From Aurelia coerulea (taxonomy: Eukaryota; Cnidaria; Scyphozoa; Semaeostomeae; Ulmaridae): a DNA stretch of 64,000 nucleotides. The stretch covers positions 27,589,001 through 27,653,000 of the forward strand of contig CM076948.1 in assembly GCA_039566865.1 (NCBI GenBank), given 5' to 3'. A program made the translations under genes and the position numbers. This document shows positions 12,311-25,755 of this stretch, in pieces. The number at the start of each line of letters is the position of its first letter. Positions within the stretch are counted from its first letter, which is position 1. The notes under the pieces are model-generated. The model had not been told where the DNA came from. It saw only the letters and a program-made list of their open reading frames with translations, and ran no database searches.

Positions 12311-15300
12311 GGAGGCAAGTTTAGAGCTTGGGGGTGGAGGCCCTGGAGGTGCTTACAGTTGGTCTGACTTTCTACCCCCCCCAGTTTTGGGTATCCTTTT
12401 CACATAATTCAATAATGCACCAGTTTCGGGTGTGATTTCTACAATCCACCCAGTTTTGAACATCTTTTTCATTCAAACGAGATATAAGCAAGATGTACAA
12501 GAAAAATTCACATGGGTATACGTTTGTGTGCTATGCTGTGTATATGTACGTGTACCCAGCCAGGTACTAAAGCTATTTTTGATTTTTCGACCCATACATA
12601 ATAGTACATCCAAGTCTTCCTACCACCAAACAGCGCTAGACTATATCATGTTCATGTATAAAAAGGTGAGGCCTTGATGAGCTTTTGCTAGCACACAGAC
12701 ACACTGAACACTATCCATCAGGCACTTCATACAGTGACTGTTTCTAAAGGTCCGTGAGCCCCCCTAAGGGTCCTTTGATTAACTTATTAAAATAAGTAGG
12801 TGTGAAGGATGTTTTAATGTGCATGACATTAGGCTACTGTTATGAATAACAATATCATTTGACTGTCTATCCTCCCACCTTCTATTTTCTCACAACTGAA
12901 AAGAATAGAATGGATCTGCAAAATCAAACAGAGAGCTAACCATGCAAATATCCTAAAGGCCTAATAAAGGTGGTCTGGTTTCGTGCCTTGAGGGGAAGCA
13001 GTGAATTCTTCCTGGCAAAAGCCCAGCTTAAAAGATCAGTATTGGTGTTAGGTTTTGGCTTTGGAATTAAGACATGATGACGTCAAGATGTAACGAAAAT
13101 GAGTCGATCAGGAAGACAAATGATATTCTAAGACAAATGTGTGGAGTGTTCAATGTTTACCATCGTCCTGACAACTTTTCTGCCTTTCATATTATTGCAA
13201 ATACATTTGAAGGTTTCACCATCCTCTGCAACTCATCCTACTTTATTTTTGTCTTCCTATCTGTTCAAGGAACAATTTTTGTGATGTTTCCAGATGCTCT
13301 CTCCATTACACGGAGACAAAATCACAAAAATTACGTATGGCAAAAACATGAGCAGTTTTACGTAGTATGTATGCGATTTTAGTAGGATGGGATTTGGAAG
13401 TAAGTTGCTTACCTGTCAGTGATTTTGTGGTGTTAAATCTCCTTCATTTTGCTCATCTTGCTACTTATCCAGACTATCAATCGTCAATGATAATGTTAAT
13501 GGTCTTAACATAATTTTACGTCATATTATCAAAAACCTTAGGCAGATGGATGGATATACAAGCTCAAATTTAATATTTGACAAGTATGTCGGAGTATTTT
13601 GGCAAATAGTCTGTGGTTAGCACGTGTCATCGGTATCCCTCGTTGGAAAAACTGCGACATGATTAAGCCTTTTTCCAAACTTCGGGATATTTCCCCATTG
13701 TGCGATTGTGTACTGGTCTCGACAATACGGAACATATTTTTCAGAATATATTTGAAAAGCTAAAGCCCAAAATGGCATTGTAAAAGATGGAAATGGGCAC
13801 AATAGGCCTCAACCTGTGTTTGCTGTCACTTTTACGGAATTTGATTGTTCCGGTTTATTGAAGTCTGTCTAATCAGCCAATCAAGATTTGATCTCTTTGT
13901 TTATTACCAGTTGATTTTATTTTCAAGCAGCCTCATGCAATTTCAGTTGGCTTCCTTCTTGCAAACGGCAACAAGAGACAGTTATTCCCTATCCATGCAC
14001 TTTGATACCTGTGGTCTGTTCGCCGCTGCGCTGATCTCTGTTTATTTACTGAGGAGGTGACTTGCATAATGCCATTTTGCTGATATGATTTTATTGTGTG
14101 TCGAACAACAGACAATCATTTCCTATCCTCCCACTAACAATGTATTTGATTGTTTCTTGACAATGAGTTCGATTTTGATGCCATTGTGTGAAACAGAGTG
14201 ATATGCAAATGAAAATAGACTGCTTTGAAATTCTCAGTCACGAATAGAGATTTGCTTATTAAAATGAAATCATGTGAAACAAGGCGAATTAAATTAGAAC
14301 AATGTCGTTCTAAAATCCTCAAATCTGTTTGTCATAAAAACAAAAGCGTTAGACACAGTGTATGAGCAAAGCATATGTTAGGCATTTTAATGAATAGGAA
14401 CTTTCAAAAATCTTTTCAGTTCGTGAAGCGTTAAATGTTTCTGGTTCTAAATTATAACAAAAAACGCGAACTATAGTTTGTTGGCTGTTTTGGTGATTTG
14501 TTTCAGAGAAGATTTATAACTGCCAGATGTTAATTTGTTGCTGTGAAAAGTTCATGTCGTAAACCAATATCCTAGCTTGCCTGACAGAAGACAGATATCC
14601 TGATCTGAGCACTGTTGTTTATAGAGGCAAGAAAACGGCATCATATGGAATAAATATGACAACTCCGAAGCCGAAAGTAAGTTTGTAATATAACATCAAT
14701 GCAGCAAATTTTTATCTTTAGCTTAGCTACGTCCATGCACCATGCACTCTTCTCCTTGCTTTTTTCAGGTTTTGCATCTTTCATGGTATTTTGTGGTAAT
14801 TGGATATTGGTATTGGTATTGGGGGAAGAGGCAGCTTTTGATCGTAATTTCCCATTCCAGCAGTTGTTCATTGTTTTGACCAAATCATTTCATCATTTGT
14901 CATTTTCTCCAAAGCTAAAAGAAAGTATAGGAAGAATTTCATGGTTTTTGTAGTTTTAGTCGTGACGTTGTTGAATTCATAAAATTCCATAATCGTTTTG
15001 CCATTTGATGTCGATTTGTTCGTTTACGTTTGCGTTCAGTTCAGAAAGGTTGGATAACTAATTCCAGTTTCAATTCCCATAATATGGATTGTTTCATTCC
15101 TTGTGAAAATATTTCCAACCGCCATATTGAACTTTTCCCCTATCAGCTACTGTACTGTATTGAATTTTTGGCATTCGACACGATTGAGATGGATAGAGGT
15201 AACAAGGATAGAGGCTTGCTCCAGCAACCAATAATATTCTCATCCTGTTCAAGAACATTTAGGCATGGTCAGATAGAAGTCGATCAAAATTATGGTAAAA

Positions 15301-16303
15301 TCTAATATTGAATTACAAGTCGAAATTTCATCAACTTGAATAATGAATAGCCGTGCTTGGCCAAAATGTGATTTAACTGGGTTTTTAAAGTAGAATGGAA
15401 ACATGATGATCAAACATTGATCCTTGAACCATGCATTTTTGCTGTGCTTTGTAATACAGGTTATACATTTTGACATGATTAAACCATTCAAGGCAATAAT
15501 TGTCCAACCTGTTACATGTGTAAATTTCAAGTTTAATTTCGAGAAAGTTGCAATATCTCAAAATTAACTAAAAAGCAACCTAATATTTGATGATCTATGA
15601 TGGAAGGACAATGCTGTGTCTGAGTTTTTTAGGTTTGAATAAAATGTTTGATTAATGTTTCCTTTCCATTTCTGCAACTTTTCACACCCATTAGACAGCA
15701 TTGAAAATTCCATAGCAATGTTTTATGTCTGACTTCTTTGACATTGCCGACCCTTCCTGGAACACCAAGTTCCATTCATATTTATGTAACTTCACACAAC
15801 ATAGGTGGCAAAACGCAAAGCAATAAGCTTAGACATCGCTCTAATCCCTTCTAAAACAGACAGGCAATAAGCAGCACATGGTTATTCAAAGCATTAAGGA
15901 ATGATCTGCGTAGGAGCAGCAGTTACGTGTTCATTTACGAACCACATATAATAACTAATTTCCCTTTAGGATAGGCATTGAGTCTTTTGCAAAACTTTAA
16001 AATTTGATGTGCAAATGTTATTGCCAATCTTTCAACTAAATTGATCGAAATTGACTTTATATAATTTCACAAGGTCCTAGAGAGAGCATTTTCTTATTAT
16101 CATTTTAAGAATCTCTGCTAGCTTAAAAGTTGTGACGTCATAAAATCGCTAAATCGCAACTATAACGGCTACATACTTGTGCTTGCTATGCTACCAACCA
16201 TCTTGTAGACCTTCGAAACTGAATATTTCTTGTATTGGTCATATGGATTTTCCTCAATCTGTTTAGATTTCATGAAGCGTTGTCTGTCAAAGCTTCAGAT
16301 ACC
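12311..16303. other. no conserved gene; one possible first exon
   Basis: No recognisable protein. At 14656-14676 an ATG reads MTTPKPK and runs directly into GTAAGT in phase 0, which would join in frame to the Cas SH3 exon at 27589. CRE-like TGACGTCA palindromes lie near 13079 and 16133. The 102-codon open frame at 13074-13382 matches no family that I know. Confidence 0.3.
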
Positions 16304-16705
16304 TAGCCTGTGTTCCAGACGGGGGGAGGGGGGTACTTGACTTTCAATTGTACAGGGGGGTGCACTCCAAGAAAAACATTTTTCACCCGGCTCTAGCAAT
16401 TTTCCCTCGAAATGATAGCCGGCTTTGGAAAAATCGGTGAAAAGTATTACCCAAATCGTAAACATCGGCGAAAAGCATACCCCTAAGCGTAAAACTTCGT
16501 CAAAAAACAATGAAATAACACTTCGACAACCGGCTTCAGAAAAATTGCCTTCTTTTGATACCCGGCGTTAGGAAAAGTAGGCGAAAACGATACCCGAAAA
16601 GGAGTGCACATCGCGTCAGCAAAATATACTAAGTACCCCCCCCCCCGGGGGGGGTCCAGACCACTTGGAAAACTTTCCTCTCCAAGTGGTGTGGAAGACA
16701 GGCTA
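16304..16705. mobile_element. 402-bp TAGCCTG-ended hAT-type element
   Basis: The left end is TAGCCTGTGTTCCAGAC and the right end is the imperfect inverse GTGTGGAAGACAGGCTA. The 8-bp duplication CAGATACC lies at 16296-16303 and 16706-16713. Inside are a GGGGGGTACTT end paired with AAGTACCCCC, and internal repeats around ATACCC and GGCGAAAA. Smaller relatives with the same ends occur at 33744-33833 and 42070-42099. Confidence 0.8.
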
Positions 16706-18005
16706 CAGATACCTCTTCTCGTACATGCTTCCATTCCATAATGCCGTAATCCTTAGAAATAATCCTGATATGAATTATGCTCTCTCTGGGATCATGACAA
16801 ATTACACAAAGTTCCCTTCGATCAATTCGGTTGAAAGAACGGGGCAGGAACATTTTATTCATCTAATTTTAAAGTTTTGCAATGATTCAAGCCTTATGCT
16901 TCAACTTTCTTCCCATAATTCACTTCTTATCTCTCTTTTATTTCGCTGGCTTCTCTGCTGACCATTCTTCGTTATCTGTAAACACTGACACAGTGGAGAG
17001 AGCGAATCTCATTATGTATTCAATACTGAACTCAAATTGTTTCTTTATTCTTGTTTTAGTTGCCGCGTATTTTGTTATCTCCCAGTTAATATTTTAATGT
17101 GAAACATTGGTGTGTTTTGTTGTTAACAATGCATTGTTAAGATTTGACCAAATTTGACCCAGTTTCATCGGTTTCAAAGACCTTTTTATTCTCAGAAGTG
17201 GGTTATCTTTTATTTGCACAACAAGATAGACTGTTTTACAACTGGGAATACAACTGCCCTTTTAAATATGTAATGCAGCTTTATGTGTCGCTAAACTCGA
17301 TAGTTCAGCCGAAGATCTAAAAAGATTTACAAGCAGTGAGGATGAAAATTCGCAACACTTTGAAATGGTAAAGCCACTTAGTATTTTGTATCTTTTATGT
17401 ACGACTGACTTTCAGGCATCTTTTCAACATCAATTGCTCTATGAACCATCACATCAGCTCCCTGGCGCTACCATACATATATTTGAGAATATGTCCCCAA
17501 TGCCCTAAATATTGATTGGCTAGCACTCCCCCACGAATGGACCAATCAGATTGCGTGGAATAGACGACGAATACGAAAATTGATGCCATTAGGCCCATTT
17601 ACCCGCCTTTCATGCACATGTCATTATTTGTAAGGCCATTTTATGTGGCATGAAAATATAGATTGTTGGACTGTATTCGGTTGTGTGTTTGATGTACAAA
17701 GGGGCAAAATTCTGCCATTTTCAATTTTTTCCAGGATTTCATCAATGATTTCATCGGAACATCGTTTCGTATTGGGGATGCCCCGTAAAGGAAGTTACAT
17801 GGTAGAGGTTTTGAAATGAGCTAATTCGTGGTGGAGTGCTAGTTTTTTCTCGTTTTACACCTACGAGTTTAAAAGTTCAAATCGTCCTTTTTAACCAGTA
17901 ATCTGCCTTAGCTTCGTTGTTTTGTTGTCTATTTTGTGTAATGTATCTTTAATTTTGTCGTTTTTGTTCTTTGTTTTGTGTATTGAAAATTAATTTGAAT
18001 TGTAA
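16706..18005. other. no gene recognised
   Basis: Short hydrophobic open frames only. I see no motif that supports a gene. Confidence 0.4.
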
Positions 18006-18062
18006 GTACCATCCATAGTGAAGACCCGGTGACTCTATGTCTTTCTTCACTATGGATGGTAC
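18006..18062. repeat. perfect 19-bp hairpin
   Basis: GTACCATCCATAGTGAAGA at 18006-18024 is exactly the reverse complement of 18044-18062. The 19-base loop is CCCGGTGACTCTATGTCTT. A pre-miRNA-like stem or a very small palindromic MITE are both possible. The two are not separable from the sequence alone. Confidence 0.7.
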
Positions 18063-21000
18063 AGTGTAATGTAAGTATAAATATTGTAGTTTTTTAATCT
18101 TGATAGAAAAAAAAGCTAATTCTCTGCACCAAGCACATGATTCTGTAGCTGTGTTTGACGTACAGTCTTAACTTGAGATTAAAACAAATGAGGTCTTTTT
18201 ATCTTTGTTTTGGGGTTACTAAGGATGTATTTGTTTCTAAGATAAGAAACTTGTTGCTAAGATAAGAAAGATATGATTTTGCCTGGATATATGACGTAAT
18301 TCGTGGTTTCCTTTTCGCTGTGTCCTCCTATCTTCTCTTTTATTGTGATTCACGTTCTGTGGATTATCTCTGGAACATGACTAAGAATGGGAAACCCTCC
18401 TTAAATACCTTGAATTGCTCTTTTCCTTTTGGTTTTCTCATTCATTCCTGTCATATCTTCGTTTACGTGCGTCGTAAAAGACATTATTCCTATGGTGGGT
18501 CAATGTTTGTGGATACTTAGGCCAACGAATTTGGTTTTGCTTTATCGTAACAAAGTTTATATAGACGAAACACATTTTGAAGCTAAAGCTGGTGATCTAC
18601 GATTTAGATACAATTTTGTTTTGGTAGTGAATGGTGAATTGTGAATTGGAATATGGTTTCTTCAAGATATTTCAGTAGAAATTCAAGCGACCTGGTAAGA
18701 CCAAACGATTTTATTTTATTTATGGAAACACTACACCAGTAGATTTGTTGATAAAGGTTCACCGTGACAGCTTGAATAATTTCCATTGGACTCCCCTCCC
18801 CTTCAGCGAAATAGGTACAAGATCTGGGACAGTTCTGGAAGGATACAAAAGGTTGTTTTGGTTCGTGTTGATTAGCTTGCTTCAAGAACGAAACTTTCAT
18901 TATTGGCTCAAGACCAACGTGGAAACTCCGGCTGGTAGTTGATTTGAGCCTCCTAGTTTTTGGTTGATTCAGCGAAACAGATTTAAAACCTTTCTCAAAT
19001 TAGATGTCACGTGAAAATACCCGCGAAATATCAAAGATTGAGGTGTTTTACTTGAGTAATTTTGCGTTATCGCAAAATCAAACGTGACATCTCATTTGAG
19101 GCCGGCTTTAGATGCACAGCTCGTTTATTCGCCTTCACTTTTGTGTCTGTCCTTGCCACTTTGTTTTGTTTGCTCAACCCGTTTGGTATGAGTAGAAACC
19201 GCAACTTGTGAATAGGCATCCGTAAAACATAGCCAGCCCACTGATACAAGAAATAGTAAACAGTAAAGTCTGTGTTATTTTAGTGACATGTGATGAGATT
19301 GAATTGAATTCATGGAGTGAATGCAGCACAAATAACAACGAGGTTTATAATAACCTGCCAAAGACAACGTGCGATAAGTCGGCGAATGGTACATGCTTAA
19401 AATGAGTGGCAAAGCAAAGGGTTGAATTGAGCAGCTTTACTTGCTTTGTATGAATCGCAAAACATCTCATGAATTGCCAAGCTTAAGATGAATAGCAATG
19501 CACTGAGTGAATTGTCAGCTACTTTGAATATATTTAATAACAACCTGTAATACCTGACCATTTTGCATATGGATTCAATTCACATCTTTTTATTTTGTAT
19601 ATGTATAAGATTCATGTATCACTGCAGGGAAGACCTCATTAGTTATATTATTCTCCAATTACTATTGAGTAAGGCAATGCTGTTTTTCTAACGAATAATC
19701 TCGAAACTAGACTTCAAATGTTGCTTATTTCATTAATTTGCAATGCAGACCAGCCCACCATTTGTCGTCTGTCTGTTTTGTGGTAGACCCTAGTGTTTCT
19801 TGTTGATAGTTCATGTTTTCTTGTTGAGTAACCTCTAAAATTTATTAATCTATTATTTCCGAGAGCCTAAAATTCAGAATGGACCAGTTACACATTGAAA
19901 TATCTTGGCGAAGTAGAAAGTCAGGGAAGTAGAAGGTCAGGGAGGAAGGCAATCTCAAGCCATATCATGATTTAATTTGCAGTTCAGAATGGAACAGTCG
20001 CTATTTGCAATTTGTTCGTGACGTTGCGCATGTTTTAAATATTGGGCACATGTAGAAGGCCAGGAAGCATATTCATATTCATCATCATCAAGCAGACATT
20101 CATTTACCATGAGTACTTTGTTTCATTGAATCAGCTGCTCTGTCTCCCAGCTGTTTACGTGTCGTAGAATTATTCCGCGTTTACCATTGTCTGAAATGTC
20201 AATCATTTATTTTGGGACGTTTTAGCGTTTCTGCTTGGACATTATTGAAACATTGGTTTCATCAGTTACGAAAATCTGAAGCTACCACGATTCCAAGTCG
20301 TGTTATTGAAAACGACAACACACCATCAGCTAAAACTCTCTTCTGATAAATTCGAAAAGATGAGAAGAAATGTAAACCGTTTTCTTGGGATGTTGAAAGC
20401 TTAGTTCAGTATTTAAATAGCCACTTTCACCCAGAGTCCGTTGTGGATGAAGTCTGAAAATCATCAGCCCAAGAAAAATAGGGCACACACTGCACCTGCA
20501 GTGTTGAAACTTACAAGAAAAAGTTGATGTCAGCTGATTCAGCTACTGCAGTGTAAATCCATTTGTTTCTGATCAGAGGTTCATACAATGGTATTGTGAA
20601 CTTGGTACCTAAAAGCCCCTTGGAGCAATACTTTCCCCTCTTACCAAAGAGGACCAGAGGACCAGAGGACCAGAATGACAAGATAGAGCTTTATGTTATT
20701 GACGTAGCCTATGAATGATTACAGCTAATCTTGAATGATCCATATTAATCTAAATCAATCTTAACAATCCAAATCTAGGATTAGACATGATCAGAAAGAT
20801 TTAGCATTGACACTAATACCACGATCGGAAATCAAGGTTAATTAAGGAAATTCTTAATCTACGTCCACGATTAGTTTTAATTCGAGGAAACAAATTCAGT
20901 GCTTTCAATCAGACTATTAATGGCTTCCCTTTAATATGTGCAAGGGATGCGGCTTCCGATGATACTATCAAATGCAACATGGAAGAGATTATATCTGAAA

Positions 21001-21278
21001 GGGCAGCTGTTTTTCTTCAACATACTTTTTAAGCTATTCTAAAAAAGGATCTGAATCGAGCGAATCTATATATTTTGAATAATTTTCGAATGTGCACAAT
21101 AATGATAGAAGCTCTAGCTCTTCTTAGTCGCACCCTCATATAAAGATATATAAAAATATCGGTCAATCCAGGCTCTTGTAGAATATTTAAAAGATCTATG
21201 CCAAATTATGGAGCCAAACGTTGCAAAGACGGAATGAAACTAAACATGGCATTTAGGGTTTATGGCTATATTGAAGGT
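18063..21278. other. no gene recognised; MITE remnant near 21030
   Basis: A short direct duplication around CTAAGATAAGAAA is at 18236-18266. A one-sided remnant of the AGCTATTCT MITE family begins near 21030. At 18653-18694 an ATG runs open for 14 codons to GTAAGA, another weak first-exon candidate. Nothing else is supported. Confidence 0.4.
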
Positions 21279-21470
21279 GTTGTGGCGCAGTGGTGTAACC
21301 CTCTGACTTTGTAGCCAGAACAGTCAGGCGGAGTGGGTTCGATACCCGGTAGGACCCCATCACTTGAGCGTCATGACAGGGGTCGCGAACTCGATTAGGT
21401 CTGCTCTATTTCTGCGATCCCAGCGCTTGGCGCTGAAAAACGCAACTTCACCTTCACCTTCACCTTCACC
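21279..21470 (+). mobile_element. tRNA-derived SINE
   Basis: The head looks tRNA-like: box A TGGCGCAGTGG at 21283-21293 and box B GGTTCGATACC at 21336-21346, spaced as in RNA polymerase III promoters. The body runs to a 3' tail of repeated ACCTTC units (about 21446-21470). The tRNA fold is not intact, so this is a SINE and not a tRNA gene. Target duplications are not clear. Confidence 0.7.
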
Positions 21471-21777
21471 AACTATTGTCCAGCATAGATATTCCATCAT
21501 GCAATGCAGTTCCTATTGTGTAATTTCATGGTCAAGTGATCTTACGTTCATTTTGTTTCGTGTTGGTTCTTTTGAAGTTTAGATAGATAATCTCTATATC
21601 TATACACCTTTCACAAAGTTATATATAGTGTACATATAGTGTATAGTGTAGTGCATATAGTTATACTAGGCTTGCCGACCTGGCCCGCCGTCGTACCGAG
21701 TGATTGCTTGGGAAAGAATTTGTTGCTTCTTGACGTTGTTTTCTGTTATCACTTGTACTCCAAGATGTCTGCCCACA
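21471..21777. other. no gene recognised
   Basis: Contains a short run of TATAGTG-like repeats near 21620-21660. No coding evidence. Confidence 0.4.
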
Positions 21778-22000
21778 CACATCGTGGTATCCCTCCACTC
21801 TCATCCGGGTGCCTCCCCACTGTACTGAATATCCCCCACCGTACTGACAATGCCTCCCCACACACATCATGGTATGCCCCCACTGTACTGAACATCCCCT
21901 ACTGTACTCAAGGTATGCCCCCACTGTACTCAGGTGCCTCCCCACTGTACTGAACACCCCCCACTGTATTGCATACCCCCCACTGTACTGCACACACGTT
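21778..22000. repeat. degenerate tandem repeat rich in CCACTGTACTG
   Basis: CCCCCACTGTACTG or close variants occur about eight times with irregular spacing of roughly 20-35 bases. The repeat keeps long frames open on both strands (up to 151 codons on the minus strand), which is an effect of the repeat and not a sign of a gene. Confidence 0.65.
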
Positions 22001-22235
22001 CCGTGTGGTGATTCTATTCTACATTCTACAAAGCTGCTGTTCATAGTTGCGCAAGGGAGCATTTCACAGCATGAGTGTTTACCCCCAGGGCCATTGAGAG
22101 AGAGGCCGGGCACCACGCCCTTTTATCCTTGGGGTACGCCCCCCTATGCACTGGTATATAGTTATATGCATCTATGCACCTCTCAAACAGTTAGATATAT
22201 ACCTATTATCTAGGATCGAGAACGTTGATGGCGTT

Positions 22236-22447
22236 GATTGCTTTGATTGCTATGATTGATCAGATCAATTTGATCAACTTGAATCAGCTACAGTTTTAAG
22301 ATAGACCTATGATTGTGACTGGGTGTCGTCCTAGATTGTTTGTGATTGCTTTGATTGCTATGATTGATCAGATCAATTTGATCAACTTGAATCAGCTACA
22401 GTTTTAAGATAGACCTATGATTGTGACTGGGTGTCGTCCTAGATTGT
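22236..22447. repeat. 108-bp tandem duplication
   Basis: Two nearly identical consecutive copies begin at about 22236 and 22344, each starting GATTGCTTTGATTGC. Near identity implies a recent event. Confidence 0.85.
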
Positions 22448-23670
22448 CTGTGTTTCATTTTGCTTACAACCAACGTCGGACACAAGTCTAAACCCACAAT
22501 TTCTTCCAGACTGCGTAATCATGATTCAACCGCACTTTGATGTCGTCCGGAGCCATACCTATCAATCACGTTTATACACCTTTCTACTTAATGAGCTCTG
22601 GATGTGAAGATTTGAATCCGGCCACCGGTACATGACAATAAAAGAGTTGTCTGGGTCTATTTCTGATTAAAAGCTGTATTGATAATCCGGAAAACGGTGT
22701 CTGGTCAAATCTCAATGCATGGCTAGGCCAAGTTTTTCCGTTTCTTTTCATCGACAGCTTGAGATGTTCAGGATCTTTTGTTAGCATAAATCGGAACTGC
22801 GGTGTCATTTAAAATGAGGGAAGATTAAAAGAACGGAGATTAACGTGAACAGTAATTAAAGGAAGTTGGCTGCAATGAAAAAGGATATACTGGATTTGTG
22901 CTAACTACTCGCTTCGATGTGAAAAACTGGAATGAAGTAGAACAAGAGCTCTTGTTGATGGATTTAAGATATTTTAGGAACAAAAGGCAAACACAGACTT
23001 GCTTTGGTATTTCGCAGAGAAACGTGAACATTGGTCATTTGTTTTTAACGCATATCTAAACAAGTTAGTCTCAGCTTGTGTGAAAGAAAGCAAGTCGTGG
23101 AAAATTCTGTATAGTTTCAAAATAGAAATAGTTGACAGATTAGAAATTTGAAGATGTTTGCATTCAGGGAAGCAAAGAAATCGAGTTCTGCCATGTATGC
23201 TGAAAAACTTTACAAAAGAAGTTCGTTTTATCGAAATTGGAGTAATTCTCGCAGTACAGGAAGGACCAGCCAATCGAGTACAGGATCCTGTGTCGAAGAG
23301 GAGGTTGATTATTTTGGTTTTCTTTTTCATATTTCTTGTCTTTCTTATCTTTTTACATGTTTCATAATTCTTTCTTGAAATCTGAATTATGTTTTCAAAG
23401 TATTGCATCATATAATGATTCATAGTTGGTTTGAACAGAGGTATGAAGTGTTCTGAGCAGTTTTTCTTAGAAGCAGCAAAGAGCGTCGGGTACATTTTCA
23501 GTTCCAGCTTCAGTTTCATATTTAAGAAATTCCACTTTATACACCACTACAATACCACATACCATACAAGCTAAGTACATTGAAAACAAAGTTATGATAT
23601 GAATAACAGATAGTAAGTTGTATGAAGGGGAATTTCTTTAGGAAGAACTCTCTCAGAAGTTAGGGTAATC

Positions 23671-23701
<31 letters not shown>

Positions 23702-25604
23702 CCCCCTGTTTCAAGATGGTCAGTATGGATTTGAGTTATCTATGAAGGGATTTGCTATTTTTGCATCAAATTGTTAAATATCATGTGAAGTATTTACTTT
23801 AGAAGAAGAAGGCTTCGAGCTTTTGATGATAATGTTGTTGGAAGGAGATCTCAATCTATGGGTATATGGTACATCATATCCCACGCCGGAAACTTTGTAT
23901 TGTGCTCGCTTTTAAATGGCTGATAACCGTATGATATTTTCACAAATAGTACACATTTGAATATTGTAAGACACATCCAGGACATTTTGTACAAGAAGCA
24001 TCTGCCGACCGATTTTCCAAAGTGTAATTTGGATGTTTATCTGATCTTTATCCTGCATAATTGTCTTTGTTTTGGATTGCTTTCCTGCCTTTTATTTCAC
24101 TGCAAGCAGACATCTGCTTTTCTTCGCTACCATACCACGTTGCTAATTTATCGGTGATTTTCATACATTCTTTGTTAAGTTTTACTTTTCGATATTTTTT
24201 CGAAGCTTGAGCCTTTTACCGAAACAAATTCTTGTTTGGTGTTGAGACCGAGATTCATTTTCTTGCGTTGCTCACTTATTCCTAAGCACATTTACATAAA
24301 CTCTTGGCCAATCATGGAGCAGGTAAGCAGGCTAGGAGGAGGGGAGAATTCGCGGAGAAGTCTTTCGACATTTTGATATCTTGGAAGCATTTTATGTCAT
24401 TCTAGATTTGAACTTTGATAGCTCAATCGAAAACGAGTATTTCAATTTGATTTAGATCGTTCGATCATCATTCTATCTCAATTTAGGAGTACCTGCACTG
24501 CACACCCGTAACGTTAAGCGACCTGTTCTTGAAAGTCTAACGCGTCCTTTTGTTGAAAGCATCTATCTTATCATTTTGTGTAATCATCCGACTTCATTCA
24601 TTGTTTTGACGCAATCATTCGCAGAAATCTCGAGGAGTCAATTTTTGCAGGTTCGCTTTTTAAATTTGAGCATAATTTTCAACATCAACGTCTTAGCGCA
24701 GGCTACAACGCCTGTGTTCGAGCGTTCGGCCCTGTTTCAACTTGATTCTCTGTATGATCAATAAACGCTTTCCTTCAGCTCCATTTCAAGTAGGTGCAAC
24801 GTTTCCATTGCGGTACGTATCTGTCGGTAAATCTCAATGATGGCTTTTCTTCTGTTAATCTACAATCATTTTGTGCTCTTTGATTGCCACCGTCTCAATT
24901 AACCAATGAAATCAGTTGAAAATTAGCGTGCGTAACTTGCTAAATCTAGTTTCCGTTCTGTACGAGTTCGCGTGCAGGAAATTGTTATCGTTTTAAACCA
25001 TGATTCCACACTACGAAAGTACAAAAGAGTATTACACTGATCAATCAGATGGACAGAAGTGCTACATATTACTGATTTTGAGTAGATTGTTGATAGCTTT
25101 ACTTCATTCGAGCTAACACTTCTATCTGCAAAATGATAGCTTTTCGATAGCAGGGAAATGAGCTCATTAGAGAACAGGTTCAGGTGTTGAAGCAAAATTT
25201 TCAAATTGAACATTTCTTGAAGGATGTTTCTAATTGCTGCTTTGCTTTTGTTACTGCTTGCGTTGATCTGGCTTGCACGTGATCTTTTAAGGATTTTGGA
25301 TTGGTTTGTGTGGTTGAAAATTGTTGAAATTAGTCAGCTCTTTGCTTTGCATTGCGAAATCCTTTCGTGAATAATTAAAGGCTGATTTTGGTATCAATGT
25401 AGAAATAAGGTTTCACAATTCTCAATAGGGTGCTCATAACTTAGTGGTAACCGATAATAAACATTCAGTATTCAATGCTGCCGTTCGCTTACGTGGACAT
25501 ATCTGCAGACAATTGAGCAAAACGTTCTTCTATGGTGAACCCTCTGTAGTGACCCCCCAAGAGTTAGCATCAATCGTATCCAACAAGAACAGATTCGATA
25601 ACAT
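22448..25604. other. no conserved gene; GA microsatellite; weak first-exon site
   Basis: The longest open frame (22974-23519, minus, 181 codons) is unlike any family I recognise and is not called. A GA-rich microsatellite lies at 23671-23700. At 24314-24322 ATG GAG CAG runs into GTAAGC in phase 0, the candidate Cas first exon nearest to the SH3 exon apart from chance. Confidence 0.35.
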
Positions 25605-25755
25605 ACCTTTTAGCTATTCTGCAAAAGAGCCTGGGTCGAGCGTTATTTTTATACATTTTTATACGGAGGCTCGATCGAGCTTTTATCAATATTGCGCACA
25701 TTAAATGTAGCAAAATATGGTTTGATTCTGATTCTTTTCAGAATAGCTAAAAGGT
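25605..25755. mobile_element. 151-bp MITE, AGCTATTCT family
   Basis: The inverted ends are ACCTTTTAGCTATTCTGC on the left and CAGAATAGCTAAAAGGT on the right. Related copies lie near 21030, at 46005-46180 and at 56098-56269. No duplication of the target is clear. Confidence 0.7.

Noticed and set aside
21279..21360. Possible tRNA gene
   Set aside because: Box A and box B are present, but acceptor and anticodon stems do not form; it is a SINE head.
21661..22116. 151-codon minus-strand open frame with VQWG-type repeats
   Set aside because: It is the translation of the CCACTGTACTG tandem repeat, and the opposite strand is open as well.
22974..23519. 181-codon minus-strand open frame
   Set aside because: Long for this composition, but no recognisable domain, no supporting splice sites, and overlapping frames on the other strand are equally open.
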